Origin: Shewanella cyperi
GTDB lineage: Bacteria; Pseudomonadota; Gammaproteobacteria; Enterobacterales; Shewanellaceae
NCBI RefSeq assembly: GCF_017354985.1
Contig: NZ_CP071501.1
Location: forward strand, 577,501-641,500
Direction: 5' to 3'
DNA: 64,000 bases
Shown piece by piece: positions 56,002-64,000 of the stretch. The first letter of the stretch is position 1. Every line of letters starts with the position of its first letter. Below the pieces are notes generated by a model that ran no database searches, was not told where the DNA came from, and was given only the letters and a program-made list of their open reading frames with translations. A program made the translations under genes and the position numbers.

Positions 56002-56693
56002 GGGCGGGGGCCGTCGTGGTAACTGAGCAGATACCCCCGGCCGTGCACCGTTTTTATGGTTAAGGGGATGTCCAGACCGTCGAGTTTTTTACGCAGGCGG
56101 CTGATCTTGAGATCTATGGCCCGGTCGAGGCCATCATAGCTGCGACCGACAAATTGCTCGAACAAGTACTCCCGGCTTAGTACCTGATCCAGGGCGTGGA
56201 CAAAGATCCACAGCAGGGTGGTTTCCTGGGTGGTAAGGGGGAAAGCCCGCTCACCGACGGTCAGTTGTTGCAGGCTGAGGTTCAGGCTGACCTCATGGTG
56301 TTGCCACTGTTGCGACTTGGGGTCACTGCCGCGTCTGAGTCTGGCCTTGATCCTTGCCAGCAGCAGGGCGGGCACCACGGGTTTGCTGATGTAGTCCACG
56401 GCACCCAGTTCCAGACCGCGGATCTCATCCTGGCTCTCCGCCAGGGCGGTCATAAAGATCACCGGTGCCTGGGTCAGGCGAGTTAAGGTCGGGTAAAAAT
56501 CAAAGCCATCCTGCCCAGGCAGCATGATGTCGCAGATGATCAAATCAAATTCCTGTGCCGACAACAGGGGCATGGCGGCCTCAGCGGAACCGGCCAGCAC
56601 CACCCGAAAACCCTCGGTCTCCAGGAAGGTGGCGATCAATTCGGCCAGGGCCTTGTCATCTTCAATCAGCAGAATAGTTACAGCAGATCCCAA
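55998..56693 (-). CDS. RstA-like response regulator
   Basis: 231 residues. Receiver with D55 in LIICDIMLPG and Lys in ISKPVVPA; OmpR-type DNA-binding end with SYDGLDRAIDLKISRLRKKL, very close to RstA of E. coli as I recall it. Start appears to be TTG 56693 (GGGGG seven bases upstream), which overlaps the DUF3019 gene by 16 bp. RstA-type boxes lie upstream of the MipA gene (see regulatory sites). Confidence 0.88.
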   Translation of the reverse strand: MGSAVTILLIEDDKALAELIATFLETEGFRVVLAGSAEAAMPLLSAQEFDLIICDIMLPGQDGFDFYPTLTRLTQAPVIFMTALAESQDEIRGLELGAVDYISKPVVPALLLARIKARLRRGSDPKSQQWQHHEVSLNLSLQQLTVGERAFPLTTQETTLLWIFVHALDQVLSREYLFEQFVGRSYDGLDRAIDLKISRLRKKLDGLDIPLTIKTVHGRGYLLSYHDGPRP

Positions 56694-57055
56694 TTGAGCC
56701 CCCGTCGTTTGCGTTTTGGTGCCGGGTGATAAAGGGCGACCGACAGGGGCATGGAGGCCAACAGCTTGGCATTGGCGTCTCTCAGCTCCAGCGCGGTGTC
56801 CTCCTCCAGTGCCAGGGTGAGTTGGTCATTCAATTCGCTCAGGGATTGATAGCAGCGCAGCGGCTGGGAAGCATGTTTCAGCCACAGGCACAGATCCTGC
56901 TGTTGCTCACCCTGGAAATGAATGTCTATCTGTATCTTGCAGGGCAAATTTTCCTTGGTGGTGGCACAGGCCTGGGGATTGACGCTGAATTCATCGGCAA
57001 GCAGTGGCTGGCCAACCAAGGCGAACATCAAGATAAGCAAGCTTCTCATCCCCAT
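56678..57055 (-). CDS. DUF3019 family exported protein
   Basis: 125 residues; signal peptide (about 1-20, ending PLLA), then a small domain with paired cysteines (C29, C39 and C56, C68 by position), so disulfides are likely. DUF3019 pattern, function unknown. Start ATG 57055 with AGGGGG upstream; alternative ATG 57049. Between the MipA-like gene (9 bp) and the regulator gene it overlaps; probably part of one operon with them. Confidence 0.78.
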   Translation of the reverse strand: MGMRSLLILMFALVGQPLLADEFSVNPQACATTKENLPCKIQIDIHFQGEQQQDLCLWLKHASQPLRCYQSLSELNDQLTLALEEDTALELRDANAKLLASMPLSVALYHPAPKRKRRGLNWDLL

Positions 57056-57064
57056 GGCGGCCCC

Positions 57065-57898
57065 CTAGAATCCGTAACTTATGCCGATGAAACCGGCAAA
57101 GTAATCATCCTGATCGATAAGGATGCTGTTGCGGATCTCGCTGCCGAGCCAGGTGTGTTTGGCGGTGGCAACCAGGGTCAGGCTGTCGGTCAGAGGGACA
57201 TTGAACACGGCCTTAACATACCAATTGCTGCTGGCATCCATGCGGCCACCGCGGGGAACCCTGCCGGCAAACTCCTTGGGGCGAATGCCATAGTAATAGG
57301 TCACCAGTTCTTCGCTTTTGTAGACTCCACCGGCTTCTATGCCGGCAGCGCCCCAGGACCAGGCGAAGGCTTTTTTCAGGCTCAATTGCCACTCGTAACC
57401 ATTGTGCACACCGGTGACGTCATACATCAGTGCCGTAGTCATATCGAAGGCCGGGGTATACCAGGTGGCACTGGGGCCGCCCATATAGGACAGCTTGCGT
57501 TTGATGGATTCGGGTTTGAATTTGGCCCCTGGGCGCACTGTATCTCTTACCGGTGTAAAGCCCAGCACATCGGCCACCAGGAGTTTGCCGATACCGTCGT
57601 ATTCGTAAAAAATGCCGTCCTCATTGAGCTGGCCCTGAATATCCAGGCTCAGCCAGTCACTTTCGAACAGGCTGTAGCCCAGGGTGAAGTTTTCGGCATA
57701 GAAATCGTCACCATAGTAATACCAGCTGGGCAGCACCCAGGTGGTAATGTCCTCGGTCTTGGCTCTGGGGTTTTCAAGCACGCCATAGCCCACAGCCACC
57801 GAGATCTGCCAGTCTCCCGGGCTCACTGTTTGCAATTCATCGGCCTGAGTAGCAAAGGCCAACGACAGCATCAGCAGTAACAGTTTGCAGCATTTCAT
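57065..57898 (-). CDS. MipA/OmpV family outer-membrane protein
   Basis: 277 residues with signal peptide (about 1-19) and beta-barrel pattern ending in the outer-membrane C-terminal Phe (GFIGISYGF). MipA/OmpV proteins scaffold murein enzymes or act as small porins. First gene of the minus-strand MipA-DUF3019-rstA-rstB operon, so its position and the boxes upstream suggest it is a target of the two-component system. Confidence 0.87.
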   Translation of the reverse strand: MKCCKLLLLMLSLAFATQADELQTVSPGDWQISVAVGYGVLENPRAKTEDITTWVLPSWYYYGDDFYAENFTLGYSLFESDWLSLDIQGQLNEDGIFYEYDGIGKLLVADVLGFTPVRDTVRPGAKFKPESIKRKLSYMGGPSATWYTPAFDMTTALMYDVTGVHNGYEWQLSLKKAFAWSWGAAGIEAGGVYKSEELVTYYYGIRPKEFAGRVPRGGRMDASSNWYVKAVFNVPLTDSLTLVATAKHTWLGSEIRNSILIDQDDYFAGFIGISYGF

Positions 57899-58009
57899 CG
57901 TGAGTTGGTTTGGTTATCCGTTTGCCGTCAATGGCGGGTAATTATTGTTCGTCTGTGAGCACAGACTAGCATTTGAGACGTTTGTCTCCATCAATTTTCT
58001 GACAAAGGC

Positions 58010-58081
58010 TACAAAATGCTACAGGCTTGTTTGGTGTTTCTTTGTTGTTAAGTATGTAAACCAAAACTACAAAATGCTACA
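58010..58081. promoter_or_regulatory. Two RstA-box-like direct repeats
   Basis: TACAAAATGCTACA occurs identically at 58010-58023 and 58068-58081, 58 bp apart. It fits TACA-N6-TACA, the form of the RstA box in E. coli. Both lie between the divergent MipA gene (57898) and the S8 protease gene (58192). Confidence 0.7.
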
Positions 58082-58191
58082 TCAAAGTGCTGACGTTTTC
58101 GCCGTTTCCGGTGCTTAGATTGGTCTCCCGTCCGCGTCTCAACCCCAGCGTGGCTCGGAGCAGACAATCTAACGATAGTGGAGAAAACGTC

Positions 58192-61100
58192 TTGAAACTG
58201 AACCTGATAACAAGTGCTGTGGTGGCGACCCTTTACGGGGCCAGCAGCATGTATGCAGCCGCAGCGCTGCAGCATCAACAAGTCAACAAGCTTGAACCTC
58301 TCAAGCTGAGTCCCGAACAAATTGCCAATCTGCAGGCACCTGCCCAGATGACAGAAGATGCCCTGCCACAGGGTGAAGGTGTCAACCTGCAGATCACCCC
58401 TCAATATCGTAAATTCGAGTACGAACAGGGGCTGACCGGTGAGCATGTTTACATAGTCCGCCTGAACCAAAAACCACTGGCACAGTCCAGTATTGGTCAG
58501 CAGGCCCGCAGCGCCAAGGGCGGCAAGGGCAAAATGTTTGTTTCCGGTAAGCCGGTAAACAGTGAGGTTGCCGCCTATCGTGCCCAGTTGTTGGACAAGC
58601 AACAGATGGTGCTGTCCGAGGTAGCCGCCAAGGTGGGCCAGGCACCTGTGCGTCAGCAGTTCACCAATGCCATTAACGGTTTTACCATGTCCCTGACCCA
58701 GGAGCAGGCCGAGGCCGTTTCCAAGCTCGCGGGTGTGGCAAGCGTACAGCGCTCCAAGATCTATGAGCTGCAAACCGATGCGGGTCCTGAGCTGATCCAG
58801 GCCGACAAGATTTGGACTGGTGAAGTGACCCAATCAGTGCCTTACAAGGGTGAAGGCATCATCATGGGTATAGTGGATACAGGTGTGAACACCGACAGCC
58901 GCTCATTCGCCGATGTGGGTGATGACGGTTACGATCACACCAATCCCTGGGGCTCAGGTAACTATGTGGGTGACTGTACCCTGGAAGGTTTTGAAAGCCT
59001 GTGTAACGACAAGCTGATCGGTGTCCGTTCATACCCTGTTATCACCGACAACTTCACCAATGGTCTGTTCGGTGCCATAGTGCCGCCCGTGGGTGAAGAT
59101 TATCAGGGCCATGGTTCTCACACCGCCTCTACCGCCGCAGGTAACGTGTTGCTGGATATGGACTATATCAGTCCTGAGCCAGGTGTTGCTTCAGACGGTG
59201 TCGTCATCAAGGAAAACCTGTTCCCGCACATGAGCGGTGTGGCCCCCCATGCCAACATAGTGTCTTATCAGGTGTGCTTCCCATCCAACAATGTTCCCGG
59301 TTACCAGGGTTGCCCCGGTGAGGCCCTGATTGGTGGTATTGAAGATGCCATTACCGACGGTGTTGATGTTATCAACTTCTCCATCGGTGGTCAGGATTCC
59401 CATCCCTGGACCGACGATATCGAACTGGCGTTCCTGGCCGCCCGCGAGGCCGGCATTTCTGTCGCCGTAGCGGCAGGTAACTCTGGCCAACCTCCAGGAT
59501 ACAAGGAATACTTCGGCGCCATCGACCATGCGTCCCCTTGGTTGCTGAACGTGGCGGCCAGTACCCATGGCCGTGAAATCGAGATTGAAACTAAACTGAC
59601 CGACCCCATGGGTGGCGCCGAAGCGCCCAAGTGGAGCGAGATAGTCGGCGGTGCGGTCAACAAGGAATCTGTTACCGGTATGGTGGTACAGGCCAAGAAC
59701 TTTGGTGACGAGTACTGCGGTACCCCATTCCCGGCGGGCACCTTTGATCTGACCGACAGCGGTGGCAACCCGGTTGATGTGATCGTGGTCTGTAAGCGTA
59801 ACAGCCTCAGCGATCCAAACGGTATTGCCCGCAGTGCCAAGGCCGACAACATCAAGGCCGGTGGCGCCGATGGCATGATCATGTACAACTATGCCAATGC
59901 CGATGCGATAGTGGCGACTGCGGCCTACTCTGTGCCCAGTGTCCATATCACCAAGCAGGAGTGGGATGGCCTTTCCGAAAATGCTTACTATGGTCTGGCC
60001 GATTGGCTGGCCAAGGGCACGGATCATATGCTGACCATCAGCGCCACCGCCATTGATCGGATGATTGACCCTTCCAAGGCAGACTGGCTGGCAGCCTTCT
60101 CCTCCCGCGGTCCAAGTCCATCGACTCCTGAGGCACTGATCCCTGCGGTTGCCGCTCCAGGTGTTAACATCTACGCCGCCTATGCCGACGAGCATCCGTT
60201 TACCGGTTCTGCTTCAGGTGACTACGCCTTCCTCAGCGGTACCTCCATGGCCTCGCCACACGCCGCCGGCTCCATGGCGCTGCTCAAGCAAGCCCATCCG
60301 GACTGGACCGCTACCGAAATCCAGTCAGCTTTGGCCATGACTGCAGAGAACAAGGTGCAATACCATCGCCTTAACGACGCAAACGGTGATGTGGGTCTGG
60401 CCTCTACCTATCGCGCCGGTACCGGTCGTATCAACGTTGCCAATGCCGTGCAGGCGGGCCTCATCATGGATGAGACCGCGGATAACTTCCGTGCCGCCGA
60501 TCCGCTGAACGGCGGTGCCGTGCACAAGCTGAACATACCTCAGTTGGTGAACTTTAGCTGTAAGCCCAAGTGTCAGTGGATCCGCACAGTAAAAGCCACC
60601 AAAGACGGCAGCTGGACCGTGACAGCGGACGATGTGATGAACTGGGCCTATGATATGCGTTCGCAGATGAAGCAGAACGGTGTCAATATCAAGGTCAGCC
60701 CAAGCGAGTTCACCCTGGCTGCCGGTGAGACCCAAGCCATAGTGGTTGAAGCCTCCATTATGGACACCCAGGAATGGTTCTCCAATGCCGAGGTGGAGCT
60801 GCACTCCAATCTGATCTTCACCGAAGCCAGTGGTAAATCGCCCGAGGCTCACTGGCCCGTGGTGTTCAAGTACGACATGAACGACATGCCGGCCCGTCTT
60901 GAGGCAACTGCCCATCGCAACGAAGGTGATGCAGTGCTCAAGGGAATTAAGCTGCCGGAAGGCGACAGCATCCATGGCCGCATATTTGCCCCGGTTAAAG
61001 CCGATGTGCAGACCCTGGTATTGCCCAAGGACAATGATGGCTTCTTCCCATGGACTGCAGGTGGCGAAAATGCCGCGCCCATGGAAGATCGTCTGGATGA

Positions 61101-63294
61101 AGCCACGGCAACCGTGCTTATCAACGTGCCGGCCAATGCCCGTCGTCTGATCGTGGAGTCCCTGGGAACCACAGAATCTCCGCTGGATGGCACCCTGGAT
61201 AAGGGTAACCTGTTGGTGTATGTGGGCAAGGACTACAACGGCAACGGCCAACCTGATCCGTTTGAAGAGCTGCTGTGCGTCTCCAACCACATTGCTTACA
61301 ACAACTTCTGTAACATCAACGAGCCGGAAGAAGGTCAGTACTGGGCTGTGTTCTATAACTCCCGCAAGGGCAGTGCACAGAACAACTACCTTGATTTCCC
61401 TGAGGAAACCTTCCAGTATGCCGCTGCCGTTGTCACCGATGACCTGGCTGGCAATATGAGTGTTGACGTGCCTGCCAGCAACGGTAAGGAGCCGGTAGAC
61501 ATTCAGGTGAACTGGAATATGCCGGAAATGCAGGCAGGGGATCTGTACTACTCCCTGATTGACTTCGGCACCTCAGCGGTCAATGCCGGCAACATAGGCA
61601 AAACCGCGTTCAAGCTCAACCGTGGCAAAGATGATGTCAGCCTGGATGTGCCTGTAACCGGAGCCACAGAAGGTGACTGGGTACCCTATACCTTTACCGT
61701 ACTGCCCAATGACTCGGGTGCTGACCGTGCCTTTACCATTACTGCTGATGTACCGGCCGATCTGAGCCTGAGCGCCGAGGATATCCTGGCTTCCTCCAGC
61801 GCCATTGTGACCGACATCAGTCTGGAAAATGGCAAGCTGACCATCAGTGGTGTTCAGCCTGACACCCGCGATCTGGAGCCATCCTACAAGATCAGCACCA
61901 ACGTTGAAGATGCCATGTGCCGTACGCCGAACTTTGGCAACAGCAACCCTGGTGGTTATGTGAACCTGGAAGAGTTCCGTCTCTATCCTCAGTTCGGTGG
62001 TTTTGCGCCGGTGGAATACGATGCCAATGGCAATGCTGTCAGAAACAAGGACAACCAGCTTCTGTACCGCAACGGTATTGAGCTGCCAATGGATGTGGTT
62101 TTCCGTGGTGCTTACGATGCCTTCCACCTGTACAACAATACCGACAACCTGAACGCCGGGCGTGAGAACTACCTGGACATCCGTGCCCATGGCTTTGTGT
62201 CTCTGTGGGGTGGACAGCCGCTGTTCTACCCATGGCATGACATCTTCCCGTACCAGAACTTCCCCTATGAAAGCATAGGTATGCTGTGGCGTGGGTTTGG
62301 ATTGGGTGCCGGTGCGACCCAGGCCATTATGGCTGCGCCGCTGGTGAATAGCATGAATGAGCGCTCGGGTATGACCATCGCCAGTACCAATACCGGTTGG
62401 GCGATTCTGGAATATGACAATGCCCGTTCCTACAAGCCTGCCGGCCGTGACGCCAAGCGCGTTTACCAATGGGAGGAGCAGGATGACAGGTTCGACTTTG
62501 AGCTGATCTTCAATGCCAACACCCGTTACGGTGACGGTGAATACGAGCTGATGATGGCCTACGACAATATCGACTTCGGTAGTCAGGATGCTCGTGGTTC
62601 CATCGGTGTGCAGGGCTTCCGTGGTGGTCTTTATGCCTACGGTCCACTGGAGTCCTATCGTGGTGAGCAATTTGCCTTCAACGATCTGGATGAGAAGCTG
62701 AAGAACGGTCTGGTGATCTGCTATGACTACCAGGGCCCTGAGTCATCTCAGTTTGAAGTGACTGCCTGGACCAAGGTGAAGCCGTCTGCCGCAGGCAAGA
62801 CCCTGGCCTTCAACGCCGTCAGTCAGGTTGAAGGTATGGCCGATATCGAAATTAACCACGATATCACAGTGCCGGGCAACCTCAGCATCGGTGGTATTGC
62901 CGACCAGAGCGTGGCCGAAAACACCACTCTGGAAGGTATCGAAGTGCTCTATGCCGATGAGCAGAACAGCGTCAACCAGATCACTGTGACCGGTGAGCAC
63001 ATCACCGCCACAGTATCCGGTAACACTTCTGGCAGCACCTTCAGCATCACCCCGGAAAAAGATTTCCACGGTGAAGTGGAAGTGACTGTGACCGTCAGCG
63101 ATGTGGAAAACCCAAGCGATGCCTCGTCTACCAGCTTCATGCTGACCGTGGTATCCGATGGTGTTGAGCCACAGCCACCGGTTGTCACCCCTGAGCCTGA
63201 GCCAGCTCCTGCCGACAGCTCCGGCGGTGGTAGCACAGGTCCTCTGGCCCTGGCCCTGCTGGCCCTGATGGGCGGTCTGCGTCGCCGTCGCTGA
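58192..63294 (+). CDS. Large secreted S8 subtilisin-like protease with GlyGly-CTERM
   Basis: 1700 residues. Signal peptide (LKLNLITSAVVATLYGASSMYA), I9-type propeptide (about 80-190), subtilase domain with triad D229 (GIVDTGVN), H307 (GHGSHT) and S685 (GTSMASPH), a protease-associated insert between H and S, fibronectin/cadherin-like C-terminal modules, and a C-terminal GlyGly-CTERM tail (SGGGSTGPLALALLALM, then RRRR) that rhombosortase should cut. TTG 58192 follows GTGGAG and gives the signal peptide; no ATG in frame nearby. Preceded by two RstA-like boxes, followed by terminators near 63337 and 63402. Confidence 0.92.
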   Translation: MKLNLITSAVVATLYGASSMYAAAALQHQQVNKLEPLKLSPEQIANLQAPAQMTEDALPQGEGVNLQITPQYRKFEYEQGLTGEHVYIVRLNQKPLAQSSIGQQARSAKGGKGKMFVSGKPVNSEVAAYRAQLLDKQQMVLSEVAAKVGQAPVRQQFTNAINGFTMSLTQEQAEAVSKLAGVASVQRSKIYELQTDAGPELIQADKIWTGEVTQSVPYKGEGIIMGIVDTGVNTDSRSFADVGDDGYDHTNPWGSGNYVGDCTLEGFESLCNDKLIGVRSYPVITDNFTNGLFGAIVPPVGEDYQGHGSHTASTAAGNVLLDMDYISPEPGVASDGVVIKENLFPHMSGVAPHANIVSYQVCFPSNNVPGYQGCPGEALIGGIEDAITDGVDVINFSIGGQDSHPWTDDIELAFLAAREAGISVAVAAGNSGQPPGYKEYFGAIDHASPWLLNVAASTHGREIEIETKLTDPMGGAEAPKWSEIVGGAVNKESVTGMVVQAKNFGDEYCGTPFPAGTFDLTDSGGNPVDVIVVCKRNSLSDPNGIARSAKADNIKAGGADGMIMYNYANADAIVATAAYSVPSVHITKQEWDGLSENAYYGLADWLAKGTDHMLTISATAIDRMIDPSKADWLAAFSSRGPSPSTPEALIPAVAAPGVNIYAAYADEHPFTGSASGDYAFLSGTSMASPHAAGSMALLKQAHPDWTATEIQSALAMTAENKVQYHRLNDANGDVGLASTYRAGTGRINVANAVQAGLIMDETADNFRAADPLNGGAVHKLNIPQLVNFSCKPKCQWIRTVKATKDGSWTVTADDVMNWAYDMRSQMKQNGVNIKVSPSEFTLAAGETQAIVVEASIMDTQEWFSNAEVELHSNLIFTEASGKSPEAHWPVVFKYDMNDMPARLEATAHRNEGDAVLKGIKLPEGDSIHGRIFAPVKADVQTLVLPKDNDGFFPWTAGGENAAPMEDRLDEATATVLINVPANARRLIVESLGTTESPLDGTLDKGNLLVYVGKDYNGNGQPDPFEELLCVSNHIAYNNFCNINEPEEGQYWAVFYNSRKGSAQNNYLDFPEETFQYAAAVVTDDLAGNMSVDVPASNGKEPVDIQVNWNMPEMQAGDLYYSLIDFGTSAVNAGNIGKTAFKLNRGKDDVSLDVPVTGATEGDWVPYTFTVLPNDSGADRAFTITADVPADLSLSAEDILASSSAIVTDISLENGKLTISGVQPDTRDLEPSYKISTNVEDAMCRTPNFGNSNPGGYVNLEEFRLYPQFGGFAPVEYDANGNAVRNKDNQLLYRNGIELPMDVVFRGAYDAFHLYNNTDNLNAGRENYLDIRAHGFVSLWGGQPLFYPWHDIFPYQNFPYESIGMLWRGFGLGAGATQAIMAAPLVNSMNERSGMTIASTNTGWAILEYDNARSYKPAGRDAKRVYQWEEQDDRFDFELIFNANTRYGDGEYELMMAYDNIDFGSQDARGSIGVQGFRGGLYAYGPLESYRGEQFAFNDLDEKLKNGLVICYDYQGPESSQFEVTAWTKVKPSAAGKTLAFNAVSQVEGMADIEINHDITVPGNLSIGGIADQSVAENTTLEGIEVLYADEQNSVNQITVTGEHITATVSGNTSGSTFSITPEKDFHGEVEVTVTVSDVENPSDASSTSFMLTVVSDGVEPQPPVVTPEPEPAPADSSGGGSTGPLALALLALMGGLRRRR

Positions 63295-63336
63295 GCCTGC
63301 AACATCAACCCTGGCACCGACGGAGTTTGAATATTT

Positions 63337-63360
63337 GACACAAGGATGTGTCACCCTTTT
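63337..63360 (+). terminator. First terminator-like hairpin after the protease gene
   Basis: TGACACA-AGGA-TGTGTCA followed by CCCTTTTTG. Confidence 0.75.
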
Positions 63361-63401
63361 TGCCCCTTGGGGCTAACAGGGCGAGCCAGGCATGTATTCC
63401 C

Positions 63402-63432
63402 AAGACCAGGGCTTTGTCCCTGGTCTTTTTTA
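63402..63432 (+). terminator. Second terminator after the protease gene
   Basis: AAGACCAGGG-CTTTG-TCCCTGGTCTTTTTT hairpin with strong T-run. Confidence 0.92.
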
Positions 63433-63515
63433 TTTCCCCGCCGTCACTCTGCTGTGTTAAAGATGTCATAATCTGCCACTCTTTCCCCTTTGGCAGTTCG
63501 GTGGAGACCTAAGCT

Positions 63516-64000
63516 ATGTGGTTAATCTTTATTCGCTTTTTGATGCTGGGGCTGACCAGCTTCGGTGGTCCGTCCGCCCATATAGGTTATTTTCGCCGCA
63601 CCTTTGTTACCGAGCTTGGCTGGCTCGATGAGCGCCAGTTCGGTTCGCTGGTGGCCCTGTGCCAATTCCTGCCGGGACCGGGTTCCAGTCAACTGGGCTT
63701 TGCCATAGGCTATGGCAGGGCGGGATTGGGCGGCGCCCTGCTGGCGTTTCTCGGTTTCACCCTGCCATCCTTTACGCTCATGTACCTGCTGGCGGTCACC
63801 AGTGCCAACGCCCTGGGATTGGACTGGTTCGAGGGTGTGATCCACGGGCTCAAGTTATTGGCCGTGGTGGTGGTGGCCGATGCCTGTCTTGGTATGTACA
63901 AGCAGTTCTGCCAACGGTCGCTGACCCGCGGCATCATGCTCGCCAGTGCCCTGACTTTGCTGCTGGCTGGCGCCCTGTGGAGCCAGATGTTGGTACTGCT
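63516..64000 (+). CDS. Chromate-transporter family protein, cut by the window end
   Basis: The first 161 residues of a ChrA-type membrane protein; no stop before the window edge. Starts ATG 63516 (GGAGA upstream). Signature LTSFGGPSAHIGYFRR and the later LCQFLPGPGSSQLGFAIGY segment are typical of the CHR family, which exports chromate or other anions. At least three membrane helices are visible. Full ChrA has two such halves of ~200 residues; whether this is a long or short form is unseen. Confidence 0.9.
   Translation, partial: MWLIFIRFLMLGLTSFGGPSAHIGYFRRTFVTELGWLDERQFGSLVALCQFLPGPGSSQLGFAIGYGRAGLGGALLAFLGFTLPSFTLMYLLAVTSANALGLDWFEGVIHGLKLLAVVVVADACLGMYKQFCQRSLTRGIMLASALTLLLAGALWSQMLVL

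Overview
The window looks like chromosomal DNA of a gammaproteobacterium, most likely Shewanella or a close relative. Support: an endA-rsmE-gshB cluster, ArcA, AsnC and RluA proteins that read very close to the E. coli ones, a lysine riboswitch in front of lysC, a GlyGly-CTERM protease, and a single-chain acetyl-CoA carboxylase next to a second EF-G, an arrangement I associate with Shewanella. This assignment is from memory of these families, not from a search. Nearly all genes are intact. I see no rRNA, tRNA, CRISPR array, insertion sequence or prophage.

Layout. 1-4.4 kb (minus strand): an M15-like cluster is not present; instead a pyroglutamyl-peptidase-like exported protein whose nucleophile Cys is Ser, then sprT, endA, rsmE, gshB. 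4.5-5.6 kb: a LysR gene whose 3' end is repeated twice more, in decaying form, just downstream. 5.75-10.3 kb: a 1517-residue carboxylase with order CT-CT-BC-BCCP. 10.4-15.6 kb: a periplasmic-sensor diguanylate cyclase, an EF-G paralogue and a chemoreceptor without a periplasmic domain. 15.6-18.2 kb: a porin, an FMN-binding protein and a PepSY-type membrane protein behind a Fur-box-like palindrome. 18.4-24.8 kb: a DUF3581 protein, then a tight three-gene SMC/condensin-like operon (ATPase, MukE/MksE-like, MukF/MksF-like) in B-E-F order and without a nuclease gene. 24.8-25.2 kb: a structured intergenic foldback element.

25.2-36.1 kb: dicarboxylate/amino-acid symporter, ppa, fbp, an S9 dipeptidyl peptidase, arcA, a DUF3293 gene with a GTTAAC-rich palindrome upstream, and a riboswitch-lysC operon translationally coupled to an AstE/aspartoacylase-like gene. 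36.1-37.3 kb: asnC and rluA. 37.4-40.3 kb: a visibly AT-richer islet carrying a ToxR/CadC-like membrane regulator with a TolB-type beta-propeller, a foldback repeat, a tiny secreted two-cysteine peptide and a 40-residue membrane peptide. 40.5-46.1 kb: ldhA, dienelactone-hydrolase-like protein, small MscS, spermidine-synthase-like protein, ahpC-ahpF. 46.2-51.6 kb: diguanylate cyclase, then a porin / one-lobe phosphate-binding-like protein / chemoreceptor group, and small motility and OmpA-like genes. 51.8-54.8 kb: OhrR-like repressor with its own palindrome, coupled to a short GlpD-like oxidoreductase; then rlmC. 54.8-63.3 kb: an RstAB-like two-component system with DUF3019 and MipA/OmpV genes, two RstA-box-like repeats, and a 1700-residue S8 protease. 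The window ends inside a chromate-transporter-type gene.

The most promising unusual items are the SMC operon with an atypical signature motif, the secreted-peptide islet, the Cys-to-Ser pyroglutamyl-peptidase-like protein, the paired RstA-type boxes, and the LysR tail repeats.
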